Source of the DNA: Xestospongia bergquistia
Lineage: Eukaryota > Porifera > Demospongiae > Haplosclerida > Petrosiidae
NCBI GenBank assembly: GCA_963965975.1
Contig: OZ014411.1
Coordinates: 64,501 to 128,500, forward strand
DNA length: 64,000 nucleotides
Direction of reading: 5' to 3'
In this document: one piece after another, positions 53,421 to 63,827 of the stretch
Layout: each line of letters begins with the position of its first letter
Position numbering within the stretch: the first letter of the stretch is position 1
Made by a program: the position numbers and the translations under genes
The notes under the pieces: model-generated
The model's database searches: none
What the model saw: only the letters and a program-made list of their open reading frames with translations
Told to the model about the DNA's origin: nothing

Positions 53421-54119
53421 AGTCAATACTGCAGCCATAGTCCATTGCATGCATTTCTGCAACAAGTAATGCCTACAATGTGAGCAAACACAAATGGATG
53501 CACAAACATGTACATTATTATATTACTGTGTTCATTTAATTCTGTAGTGATGTATGGTGGGGGAATGCCCCAATATTGGCAGGAGGAGGAGGGGGATAAA
53601 AAGAAGTGCAAAGTTCTGTAAGCAATTGTGTCATGATTGTTTCATTTCTTCTTCAACATAGATATTATTGTGCTAAAGGCATTTCGAAGAATTGACAGTA
53701 AGCACAATTACAGCTATTTGTCACTGCTGCATATGTATTTCTATTTGCATAGACATCTGAGGGGGGGAAGAGGTGGCGGGAAAGGTTTAGGCAGATCAAT
53801 TGCCCTTTCTCTTTGTGCAGAGGGACAAAGAACATAGGGCAGTTGGTCTGCCGTCAGCATGCTGCTGACCTAGGGGTGAGTATATATAATATAGCATGTC
53901 ATAAGTGTTCTTCTAGATTCTCCACAGGAGAAAGCCCAAGGTCAGCAGCTGGCATTACGATAAAAGAGTAAGCTGAAACATTATATATAAGTCATACAGC
54001 AATCGTCACTTCCTTTTAATTTAGATACCAAAACAGACAATTATATATAACGTTAAAGGAAATAAATACGTACAACATTAAGACATTTTACATACAATTT
54101 TATTTAGGTATTTTTTACT
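53421..54119 (+). repeat. Zinc-binding exon cassette, copy 53.5-54.1 kb
   Basis: Begins with CATTGCATGCATTTCTGCAA, then ATGTATGGTGGGGGAATGCC; exon 1 with CKVL...HDCF (one-base difference from the consensus), exon 2 TSEGGKRWRERFRQINCPFS, LCRGTKNIGQLVCRQHAADL (53755-53878), exon 3 DSPQEKAQGQQLALR (about 53920-53970). Confidence 0.6.
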
Positions 54120-54495
54120 AAGGAGGGGGGTAAAAAGAACTGTAAGTTCTGTAAGCAATTGTGTCATGATTGTTTCATTTCTTCTTCAACACAGATATTG
54201 TTGTGCTCACAGCACTACAACAAACTATCAGTAAGCACAATTACAGCTAGTTGTCACTGTTGCATATGTATTTCCACTTGGATAGACTTCTGACGGAGGA
54301 AAAAAGTGGAGGGAGAGCTATAGACAGACAATCTGCAATTTCGCTTTGTGCACAGGCACAAAGAGTGTAGGGTAGCTACTCTGTTGATATCATGTTGCCG
54401 CTCTAGGATATGTATATATATAATATAGGAAACGATAAGTGTCATAATATCTGTGTTATTCTAGCTTCTGCATTGAAAAAAGCCCAAAAGGAGAA
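54120..54495 (+). repeat. Zinc-binding exon cassette, copy 54.1 kb
   Basis: KKNCKFCKQLCHDCFISSST, QILLCSQHYNKLS (54132-54232) is the best-preserved exon 1. Exon 2 is degenerate. Confidence 0.6.
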
Positions 54496-54719
54496 GCAAC
54501 CATTGATTTAAAAAACAAAAGTTTAACAGCTACAGAAATTATTTTATGTATACTTTTAGAGGTAAAGTTATGGTAGACAAGAGATTAAAAATTAACTTCT
54601 TTGGTGTGTATTTTAGTGCTTAAAACTTAGAAAATCGAAGGAAAGTTATGCAATACAAGGGGTTAAAATTTTGCAAACTTTAGACTGGTACACCCGAGTT
54701 TCAACATTAATTAAATTAA

Positions 54720-55515
54720 TTAATTAATTCAAGGTGTGAAGGTGAATTTTATTTCTGTTATTCTCAACTCAAGTTTAGTGAATTATGGCTGACATTAAAG
54801 AAATTGTCAAGTCTTTGATTGACGGAGAGCGTTTCATTGTATTATAGATAAGTGTACTAACTAACAATTAGTTGTATATACATGTGTGATCTTAACAATT
54901 AAACTTTAGTAGTGTCGAAATGAATAGTGATGTTAGTACTGGAAACACTGCGAATAGTTTGACTGGTAGTACTACGACTGCAGCTGCTCTTAGCAGTACC
55001 ATGGCTTCTGCCATCACTGGCACTAGAAGTGGTTCCATAAACATGCTCACAGTCAAAGAGGCGAAGATACCTGAATTAAATCGTTCTTGTGATGTTTTAC
55101 AGAAATGGATTTCGTAGTCGTTGAAAGCAGAACTAGCTCTTGATTCTGAGGGATCTCTCCCTGTAGAGAGCTTAAAAGCTTATTTTGGGCCAAACGCTAA
55201 CAGTTTGTATTATATAACGGATGATGGGAGAGAGCGCTGTAAGTACATACTGATTTATATTTCTGTACACGATCTATTCTTATAGGTTTACTTGTGACAG
55301 ATGGGAAAATTCGTCCTCAAAGAGAGCACTGCATGTTCTTCGATCACCTTGCTCACATCTTGCAAGGTGTGACCCAGTGCATCCATTCCAGCAGCTGTGG
55401 GAGTGAATAGCACAAGCCAATATGGAGATGAGGTACAAGCCAACATGGAGATGAGTGCTCTCATTCACGCTGCTAGGAACGTTTTGCTCCAACTCAGGAA
55501 GCAGTGTGAAACCTA
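54720..55515 (+). CDS. N-terminal exons of the repeated element gene, longest copy
   Basis: Exon 1 MADIKEIVKSLIDGERFI (ATG 54785); exon 2 from about 54911: SVEMNSDVSTGNTANSLTGS, TTTAAALSSTMASAITGTRS, SINMLTVKEAKIPELNRSCD, VLQKWIS, one stop, SLKAELALDSEGSLPVESLK, YFGPNANSLYYITDDGRERC to a GTAAGT donor at about 55240. A following exon (about 55310-55515) reads STACSSITLLTSCKV, a stop, SASIPAAVGVNSTSQYGDEV, ANMEMSALIHAARNVLLQLR. Ser/Thr-rich then helical; no known family recognised. The four other copies support reading these as real exons. Confidence 0.5.
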
Positions 55516-55814
55516 GTACGCACTAATAGAACCCATTAAAGCTAGAACTCCACAATCATAAGAATGTGGACTTCTGACATCTGAATTATTTTATGCATAC
55601 TTTTAGAGGTAAAGTTATGATAGACAAGAGGTTAAAAATTAACTTCTTTGGTGTGTATTTTAGTGCTTAAAACATAGAAAATCTAAGGAAAGTTATGTAA
55701 TACAAGGGGTTAAAATTTGTAAACTTTAGACTGGTACTAGGCTGTAGTATAATACAGTGCACATTTCTATATTCTAGTGACAATTCTCAGCAAGAGTTCA
55801 ATAACAATTTAATT

Positions 55815-56260
55815 CTTAAGTGATGTATGGGGGGAGACTACCCCCATAATGGTAGAAGGAGGTTGTGGATGAAAAGGTCTGTAACTTATGTAACCAATTG
55901 TGTCATGATTGTTTCATTTCTTCTTCAACACAGATTCTTTTATCCTGACAACATTTACAGGAATTATCAGCAAGCACAATTACAGATATTTGTCACTGTT
56001 GCATATGTATTTCCATTTATCATAAACCTCTGACAGTGGGAAGAGGTAGAGGATTATGCAGACCAAATGCTCTTTCGCTTTGTGCATAGGCACAAAAAAC
56101 ATAGGGGAGTTGGTCTGCTGTCAAGATGGTGCTGCTCTTCACGTGAGTATATATAATATAGCATCCAATAAGTGTGATAATATCTATGTTCATCTAGATT
56201 CTCCATAGGAAAAACCCCACGATCAGCAGTTAAAATGACTGTAAACATTACCATAAAAAA
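55815..56260 (+). repeat. Zinc-binding exon cassette, copy 55.8 kb
   Basis: Exon 1: VCNLCNQLCHDCFISSSTQI, then LLS with a different 3' part (55870-55965); exon 2: SGKRXRIMQTKCSFALC-like, then IGELVCCQDGAALH (56035-56142); exon 3: DSP-KKPHDQQLK (about 56199-56232). A more diverged subtype of the cassette. Confidence 0.5.
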
Positions 56261-56436
56261 GTTATGAAAATAGTTCCAAAGAGAACAAGAGAAGCAGAAT
56301 CAATGACATGTTCAAAGTTGTGTTGCTGCACATTGGCAAGCCCCACCCAAGTTTCAACATTAATTAAATTAATTAATTAATTCAAGGTGTGAAGGTGAAT
56401 TTTATTTCTGTTATTCTCAACTCAAGTTTAGTGAAT

Positions 56437-56886
56437 TATGGCTGACATTAAAGAAATTGTCAAGTCTTTGATTGACGGAGAACGTTTCATTGTATTATAG
56501 ATAAGTGTACTAACTAACAATCAGTTTTATATATATATGTGATATTAACAATTAAACTTTAGTAGTGTTGAAATGAATACTGCAAATATTCAAATAATTG
56601 ATTGTTACACTAATTATTTCAATAATTCTGAGGTATTAGAATATTCGGTTCGAAGCCACGCCCTTAACGTGATAACACATGCTCAACAGACAAAGCAATG
56701 ACTAAACGTTTTCAAAGTGCAGTTTGGGAGTTTTTTGAATTAGTTGGTGAAGAGAGTGTGAAATGCAAGCTGTGTGATCCTCCTATAACTGTTCTAAGAT
56801 ACCTTCAGAGATTGTTTCTGGGAATATCTGTTTCTTCAAGAAACAATTATTCCAATATTGACTTTGTCTATCCATTTCAACATTAA
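56437..56886 (+). CDS. N-terminal exon and BED-type finger exon
   Basis: MADIKEIVKSLIDGERFI at 56437, then SVEMNTANIQIIDCYTNYFN (about 56564-56625), then MTKRFQSAVWEFFELVGEES, VKCKLCDPPITVLRY (56698-56805). SAVWEFF...VKCKLC is the start of a BED-type zinc finger as in hAT transposases. The later His residues are not found in the same exon. Its alternative exon 2 differs from the Ser/Thr-rich exon 2 of the 54.7 kb copy, so two gene types share one first exon. Confidence 0.45.
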
Positions 56887-56935
56887 ATTTTAGTACTAGT
56901 TACTTTTATTTAAAGTTTTGCTGCTAATAGTTTAT

Positions 56936-57851
56936 GATTTACTCTCCACTATAGCTTTAGCTAGTTACAGTTAATTGGACATAGTTATTGTTACTTTTGC
57001 TCTATTGGAAGAAACTTTGCTAATTTTTAGGAAATGATGTAATTGAAAAGTTAAAGATAACTAAGGTTCAATGCCCAATTGACAGGGAAAACAAGTCTAG
57101 AATATGATATAGCATAAACAAAACGTTTGCTGCATTCCAAGTAGAGTAGAGAGTTAGTTTAAAACATTGTGAACTGGAACTTCATTTTAATACAAGGTCT
57201 ACATCCACAGAATTGAGCACTCAGTATTTGTTGAGTTATGGACACTTGTATACATTATTCCAAGGGGTTAAAAATTGTTTCCATTGGGCATATTTTTGAT
57301 GATTAAATTTTAAAAACTTTTAGCAAATTTATGCAATACAAGAGGTTAAAAATTAATAATCTTTCGAGAGTTACTAGGCTGTAGTGTAGTACAGTGCACA
57401 TTAAAATATATTGTTGCCACATCTCACCAACAGTTCAATAGAAATTTATTTAATAAACAGATAGAACATTGTTTTAAGGGTATACCACAATCTTAATATA
57501 AACTTACATCAGAAGACTCAAGCCAAGTCATTTTTTTTGGCTTGATGGAAAATGTTTCAATGTTAATTAGTATTACTGCAGTAAATAGTGCTTACATGAT
57601 AATAGTTGGATTAAACTATACTATTTGTGACTAGATAAGCAAAAAGGGACCACTTGAGTCATTTCTGTCATTTTCATATTTTCATACCATTTTAAAGTAT
57701 AGATAATGATGAATTGTTTGATACATTGGATAAATGTAAGTGTTGATAAAGAAACAAGATATAAATGGAAATACAGTGGCTACTGCTAAAAACTAATTTT
57801 GAGAATAGTGGAATTTAATTTTCCACCCACGAATAGAGCAAAACAGCCATA
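56936..57851. other. No recognisable gene
   Basis: AT-rich; repeats of the type TAGGCTGTAGTGTAGTACAG (57368) and AAGTCATTTT (57525) resemble 40480-40660. TA at 57850-57851 is the target site of the next element. Confidence 0.4.
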
Positions 57852-58616
57852 CCATGTCCAAGTTGAGAAGAACCCTTTATTAAAAAAAAGGTGTTTTATA
57901 CATGGAATGTAAGGTGAGGAATCTCCTTCCCTATTATACACAATTAGCACTGAAGCACATTTTAATTATATTCATTATTTGTTCACGTGAATGTCATGTG
58001 AACACACCACGTTTTCTCTCGTGTTTGTGAACATGCCAACTGGAAAGAGATTGAGAGCACAAACAAAGGAGGCTGTTGTGAATGTCTATGAATATTTTGA
58101 GGAACTTAGCAGGTGTAAACGGACTGAAGAATCTCTGAAACGAACCTCTGATGCTACAAAACTTTCACGTACCAGAATCAAGAGGTTACGGAAGGAGAAA
58201 CTTAGCACATATCTCAATCTTCCTTCTTTGTTGAAAGTTTTTTTTCAAAACCATGGTGGCTTTATAGCTGCCTCAAATCACAAAAGACGATACCTGGTTA
58301 TTATTTTAATAATAATTGTTATAATATACCATTTGTTCATATAATTAGAATTGTAATTTTGAATTGCCATGTGACAGATGGCTGACTTCTGAAGGCAAAA
58401 ATTGTTTTTTTAAAACCATCGAAGGTGTGCAATTCGAAGTATGTGAAAGGTATGCCATTGAAACTGTATGGAGTTTTCTAGTTTGGTACTTTCCCGTAGC
58501 GCTAGAGAGCCATGCGCATTTGCAAGATAAATCGATTGTGCAAGTTTCATGTCGATAGCACGTAAAACGACGAAGTCATTCACATGTCTGTGTGGGCCCT
58601 CTCAACTTGGACATGG
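57852..58616 (+). mobile_element. Tc1/mariner-type TIR element, nonautonomous (765 bp)
   Basis: Ends CCATGTCCAAGTTGAGA and its exact reverse complement, flanked by TA dinucleotides (57850-57851, 58617-58618). Inside, ATG 58033 reads MPTGKRLRAQTKEAVVNVYE, EELSRCKRTEESLKRTSDAT, LSRTRIKRLRKEKLS (to about 58210), the N-terminal helix-turn-helix of Tc1/mariner-like (DDE_3) transposases; a short second exon follows (58370-58540). The catalytic DDE core is missing. An older, deleted copy is at 49081. Confidence 0.8.
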
Positions 58617-58618
58617 TA

Positions 58619-59345
58619 TAGTGCATAAAAGAGCTTGGCCTTTTGCACCTCTATTATTGATTGAGCAGCTGAAATTGTAAGTTTCTACAAGTGTTTGCGT
58701 CACTGTGTTACTGTTTGACTGTTTTTTACTGCAGATGAGCAACATCAACCAAAACGAGAATCTTCTTGATGATGTGAGTGAGATTTGATTAAAATGGCAC
58801 ACAATTATTGTCATCTTTCTGGCAATTTAGAACATTTTGATGGATGTTGTATCAGAAAGTTCTGATCCTCCCATTCCTCCATCCGTTGATCCTCCTATTC
58901 TTCCTCCTTCTCCTGTTCCTCCCCCCGTAAGTCAGCCATAGTCCATTGCGTGCATTTCTGCAACAAGTAATGCCTACAACGTGAGCAAACACAAATGGAT
59001 ACACAAACATGTACATTATTATATTATTGTGTTCGTTTAATTCTGCAGCGATGTATGGTGGGGGAATGTTCGAATATTGGGAGGAGGAGGAGGGGGATAA
59101 AGAGAAGTGTAAGTTCTGTAAGCAATTGTGTCATGATTGTTTCATTTCTTCTTCAACACAAATATTATTGTACTCATGGCACTTCAAAGAATTGACAGTA
59201 AGCACAATTACAGCTATTTGTCACTGTTGCATATGTATTCCATTTGCATAGACATCTGAGGGGGGGAAGAGGTGGCGGGAAAGGTTTAGGCAGACCAATT
59301 GCCAGACAAAGAGCATAGGGCAGTTGGTCTGCGATCAACCATGGG
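58619..59345 (+). repeat. Zinc-binding exon cassette, copy 58.9-59.3 kb
   Basis: Pro-rich piece PPIPPSVDPPILPPSPVPPP (about 58870-58927), MYGGGMFEYWEEEEGDKEKC, KFCKQLCHDCFISSSTQILL (59051-59175), then exon 2 GGKRWRERFRQTNCQTKSIG with part of the Cys cluster deleted. It shows the open link between the MYGGG and zinc-binding parts of exon 1: GD-x-x-K-C-x2-C-x3-C-x2-C. Confidence 0.55.
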
Positions 59346-59640
59346 ACAGGAACGTCTGATAAACTTGAGTGTGTTGGCATGTGAACGAGATATTGCAATA
59401 GGATTAGATTACAATGACATTATTATGTCATTTGCGAAGAAAAAAGCCAGAAAGGTAACTGACAAGCCAATAATATGAACTTAATTTGCATGTCTATTTG
59501 TTCACATTTTGTTGTATATACACATTACATTACATGAATTTAACACAGTATTCTACTAAAGCCTGATACATGTAAGGGCCCACATTTGAAAACTTTTTGC
59601 CCCGGGCTCCAAAATCTCTGTTGGCAGCCCTGGCTGACGG
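59346..59640. other. Unassigned; contains a small GC-rich repeat
   Basis: MGQERLINLSVLACERDIAI, GLDYNDIIMSFAKKKARK (59340-59453) reads open up to a GTAACT donor and may be an exon of unknown kind. GGGCCCACATTTG...GGCAGCCCTGG at about 59577-59631 is GC-rich and resembles the end of a dispersed short element. Confidence 0.35.
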
Positions 59641-60000
59641 TGGAGTTAGTACTGGAAACACTGTGACTAGTTTGACTGGTAGTACTATGACTGCAGCTGC
59701 TCTTAGCAGTACCAATGCTTCTGCCATCACTGACACTAGAAGTGGTTCCATAAACATGCTCACAGTCAAAGAGGCAAAGATACCTGAATTAAATCGTCCT
59801 CAAAGAGAGCCCTGCATGTTTTTCGATCACCTTGCTCACATCTTGCAAGGTGTGAGCCAGTGCATCCATTCCGGCAGCTTTGGGAGTGAATAGCACAAGC
59901 CAATATGGAGATGAGGCACAAGCCAACATGGAGATGAGTGCTCTCATTCACGCTGCCAGGAACGTTTTGCTCCAACTCAGGAAGCAGTGTGAAACCTAGT
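59641..60000 (+). CDS. N-terminal exon 2 copy, 59.6 kb
   Basis: VSTGNTVTSLTGSTMTAAAL, SSTNASAITDTRSGSINMLT, VKEAKIPELNRPQ (59646-59803), fused directly to the REPCMFFDHLAHILQGVSQC piece without the intervening coding sequence seen at 55080-55310. A deletion derivative of the 54.7 kb copy. Confidence 0.5.
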
Positions 60001-61420
60001 GCGCACTAATAGAACCCATTAAAGCTAGAACTCCACAATCATAAGAATGTGGACTTCTGACATCAGAATTATTTTATGCATACTTTTAGAGGTAAAGTTA
60101 TGATAGACAAGAGGTTAAAAATTAACTTCTTTGGTGTGTATTTTAGTGCTTAAAACATAGAAAATCTAAGGAAAGTTATGTAATACAAGGGGTTAAAATT
60201 TGTAAACTTTAGACTGGTACTAGGCTGTAGTATAATACAGTGCACATTTCTATATTCTAGTGACAATTCTCAGCAAGAGTTCAATAACAATTTAATTCTT
60301 AAGTGATGTATGGGGGGAGACTACCCCCATAATGGTAGAACGAGGACATGGATGAAAAGGTCTGTAACTTATGTAACCAATTGTGTCATGATTGTGTCAT
60401 TTCTTCTTCAACACAGATTCTTTTATCCTGACAACATTTACAGGAATTATCAGTAAGCACAATTACAGATATTTGACACTGTTGCATATGTATTTCCATT
60501 TATCATAAACCTCTGACAGTGGGAAGAGGTAGAGGATTATGCAGACCAAATGCTCTTTCGCTTTGTGCATAGGCACAAAAAACATAGGGGAGTTGGTCTG
60601 CTGTCAAGATGGTGCTGCTCTTCACGTGAGTATATATAATATAGCATCCAATAAGTGTGATAATATCTACGTTCATCTAGATTCTCCATAGGAAAAACCC
60701 CAAGATCAGCAGTTAAAATGCCTGTAAACATTACCATAAAAAAGTTATGAAAATAGTTCCAAAGAGAACAAGAGAAGCAGAATCAATGACATGTTCAAAG
60801 TTGTGTTGCTGCACATTGGCAAGCCTCACCCAAGTTTCAACATTAATTAAATTAATTAATTAATTCAAGGTGTGAAGGTGAATTTTATTTCTGTTATTCT
60901 CAACTCAAGTTTAGTGAATTATGGCTGACATTAAAGAAATTGTCAAGTCTTTGATTGACGGAGAGCGTTTCATTGTATTATAGATAAGTGTACTAACTAA
61001 CAATTAGTTGTATATACATATGTGATATTAACAATTAAACTTTAGTAGTGTCGAAATGAATAGTGCAAATATTCAAATAATTGATTGTTACACTAATTAT
61101 TTCAATAATTCTGAGGTATTTGAATATTCGGTTCGAAGCCACGCCCTTAACGTGATAACACGTGCTCAACAGACAAAGCAATGGCTAAACATTTTCAAAG
61201 TGCAGTTTGGGAGTTTTTTGAATTAGTTGGTGAAGAGAGTGTTAAATGCAAGCTGTCTGATCCTCCTATAACTGTTCTAAGATACCTTCAGAGACTGTTT
61301 CTGGGAATATCTGTTTCTTCAAGAAACAATTATTCCAATATTGACTTTGTCTATCCATTTCAACATTAAATTTTAGTACTAGTTACTTTTATTTAAAGTT
61401 TTGCTGCTAATAGTTTATGA
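59991..61420. repeat. Segmental duplication, right copy (pairs with 55507-56935)
   Basis: Contains the cassette at 60.31-60.74 kb, MADIKEIVKSLIDGERFI at 60922, and the BED exon at 61181 (MAKHFQSAVWEFFELVGEES, VKCKLSDPP: the second Cys of the finger is Ser here). It ends at GCTGCTAATAGTTTATGATTT. Confidence 0.85.
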
Positions 61421-61477
61421 TTTAAAACAAAACAAAAGCATGCTTGATACCTCAAGGCAAAATAATTTAACAATTAC

Positions 61478-61515
61478 CGATCACGCCCACGCAAATTAGC
61501 ACGTAAAGGGTTAAG
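61478..61515. repeat. piggyBac-like right end
   Basis: CACGCCCACGCAAATTAGC...AAAGGGTTAA resembles the right end of the piggyBac at 35565-35613 (GGGCGTGATT...AAAGGGTTAA). A matching left end was not found nearby, so this is a solo remnant at best. Confidence 0.4.
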
Positions 61516-62652
61516 ACAAAAGGAGAGAAAAAATATGTCCATGTCCTTTTAAGACTACTGTCTCTAAGAAATCACAATGTTTTCCGTATGTTATAAATAT
61601 TTAGTAGATAGTAGATGAATACATTATGTCATAATATGTACCTTCAGAAAGAAATGCAAACTCTTTCCTAAGACACAGTGTCATAACTTGTTGGTAAGTA
61701 AAATAGTTGTCAGTCTCATGGCCATCCTTTTCAGTCCCTTACGTTCATTACCAAGTAATGCCACACTATCAGATGAAGGAAGAAAGTTGGAGTAAATGTA
61801 ACATGTGTTATAACAAAAGAACACAGTTAACATACAACTACTGGATATGTTTGGAATACAAAAAGTATTTATATCACACAGTGAAGCTAGAAATGGATTA
61901 CTTCCTACTTTATAATAAGACGAAAAATAGAGTAAATTTGATTTGTCTTCAAACAAGCTCTAATATAGTAAATATAAACAACATTTACTAACATATATTC
62001 GTTATATATAAGTATACAACAATGATAGTATATTAACATACTAACGCTTGTACACTAAAGGTGTCACAATTCCACAATACATTCAAAAACTTACTCATTT
62101 ATCTTGAAACTGTTCAAAAACATATCAGAGACACTTCCAAACTATTGTTGAGTAGTTTCATTAGACATTTGTAATGTTAGAAAAGCTAACCAACTACTAA
62201 CACAACACACGTTTCTTTCTCTTGAGGTGTTACTAAATTAATGACGTCATACTAAAATATAATGCGCATGCGCAATTCTGTTAATAAAGGATTAATTAAA
62301 AGTATTAACTCTTGAACAATCTAATATAAAAATAAAGTGTGTCTTTGATATTGAATTTTAAATTTCTAGCATGTTCTATCTGTAATGTCATTGAAGATGT
62401 CTATAAAAAGTGAGATTTTCAAGTACTATAATAACTTTGTCACTACTCGAGGCAGAGAAGAGCATGCTTCCTTACCTACTAGATGTTACAGCAACTATGT
62501 TTCTAGTTTGGATCATTGTTCTTCTGCAAAACTTGAGAACTAGTCTTATATTTCATTTTGGACCAGATTTAGAATGTGAACTTCACAAGTTTCCATGTAC
62601 TTCATTGTTGTAATATAACAAATATTCCAAATATACTGAGTATTCACCAAAT
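61516..62652. other. No recognisable gene
   Basis: AT-rich sequence. The open frame at 62410-62610 has a hydrophobic stretch (YLLDVTATMFLVWIIVLLQN) but no supporting family or neighbours. Confidence 0.4.
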
Positions 62653-63055
62653 CCTGAATCCAATAAGTCAGGTTACAACAAAGTCATAAAAGGTAAGGCT
62701 TAAAAATTCACTTATTTTATGTATATTTTTGGAAGCTAAAAACTTAGAAAATATGCTGTTCCCACATCTCATCAATAATCAGTTCAATGACAAACAACAT
62801 GGTTTGATGATATCTCAAAACTAATAGATGCCATTTAAGTTACATAGTATATATCTTTGTTTAATAACTGTTCTTAATAAAAAAGAAAAAATGCCAAACC
62901 TTATAACAAACATCATTGGCTTGGTACACATGATCCTAGCACTATATGACTTAGAAAATATGCTGTTCTAAGTTTTAAAAAATATACATAAAATAAGTGA
63001 ATTTTTAAGCCTTACCTTTTATGACTTTGTTGTAACCTGACTTATTGGATTCAGG
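62653..63055. mobile_element. Foldback element with ~78-bp inverted repeats
   Basis: Arm 1 (62653-62730) begins CCTGAATCCAATAAGTCAGG; arm 2 (62977-63055) is its near-perfect reverse complement. About 246 bp lie between. ACTTAGAAAATATGCTGTTC occurs in direct orientation at 62741 and 62949. No coding capacity. It could be a MITE or a hairpin-forming foldback transposon. Confidence 0.8.
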
Positions 63056-63533
63056 CTTTGATGAATCCAATAAGTCAGTGAATAGTGACGTCAATAGATT
63101 CAAAGAAACACAACTTTAACATATCACTGTAAAAAGTGAAGTTTGTTATACCCACATTTATGACCATTGGTATTCACAAGATATAGAGTGTTATACACAC
63201 ACCATATCACACCAAATATTGTGTATCATTTTCACAATGTGGATTAAACTTAAACTGTTCAATAAGGTAATAACAAAAACAAGAATGTTGCGTATTTTTC
63301 CAAACACAGGACTGAGTTCCATTTCAAGCAGCACAACACCACCAACTTTATAAATTATTACATTGACTTAAATCCATGATAATCTAAAATTTACAAGGAA
63401 TAATTAGCATAACTTAGGTGATAATGAAAACCTGGTAATGATGGATTAGGCTGTCAGATCCTCTCTTAACACACTCACATCAGCAGAATAAGGTACATCA
63501 TTAACTGGAACCTTCTGTTCTATTACATATTGT

Positions 63534-63827
63534 ATAGGTGTAGGAACAGGGGGGGCACAGGGGGCACGTGCCCCCCAATATTTTTGGTATATTGTGAGGT
63601 CGTTTCACAATCAACTGATTTAGATTAGCCACTTCTCAATCCCTATCATCATAATACAATTTACAGCTGTAGATGCACATTTTATGTAAAACATTTTAAA
63701 AATTTTTGTCAGTGTAAATGACAGAAGGTTTATTTTGGTTGTTATTGAAATACTTCACTGTTAAACTAAACAATGTTAAAATGTTACATATGTGCCCCCC
63801 GAATGACAAAATTGTTCCTACACCTAT
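63534..63827. mobile_element. MITE with 15-bp terminal inverted repeats (294 bp)
   Basis: Ends ATAGGTGTAGGAACA and TGTTCCTACACCTAT are exact inverted repeats. Subterminal G/C runs follow: GGGGGGCACAGGGGGCACG and TGCCCCCC on the left (about 63549-63577), TGTGCCCCCC on the right (about 63791-63800). The ATTGTAT sequences on both outer sides are a possible but inexact target duplication. The G-run layout is reminiscent of hAT-like MITEs of marine invertebrates; family assignment is tentative. Confidence 0.75.

Larger units (their letters stand above)
51380..55262. repeat. Tandem segmental duplication, offset about 2.34 kb
   Basis: 51380-52795 and 53725-55262 align nearly base for base (51398 vs 53743; 52443 vs 54785; 52561 vs 54903), with small indels. 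The unit holds two zinc-binding cassettes and one N-terminal exon set. Similarity is high enough to indicate a recent event. Confidence 0.8.
55507..56935. repeat. Segmental duplication, left copy (pairs with 59991-61420)
   Basis: Offset of 4485 bp. Contains ACCCATTAAAGCTAGAACTC, the zinc-binding cassette at 55.81-56.25 kb, the MADIKEIV exon at 56437 and the BED exon at 56698. Sequence differences between copies are scattered single bases. Confidence 0.85.
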
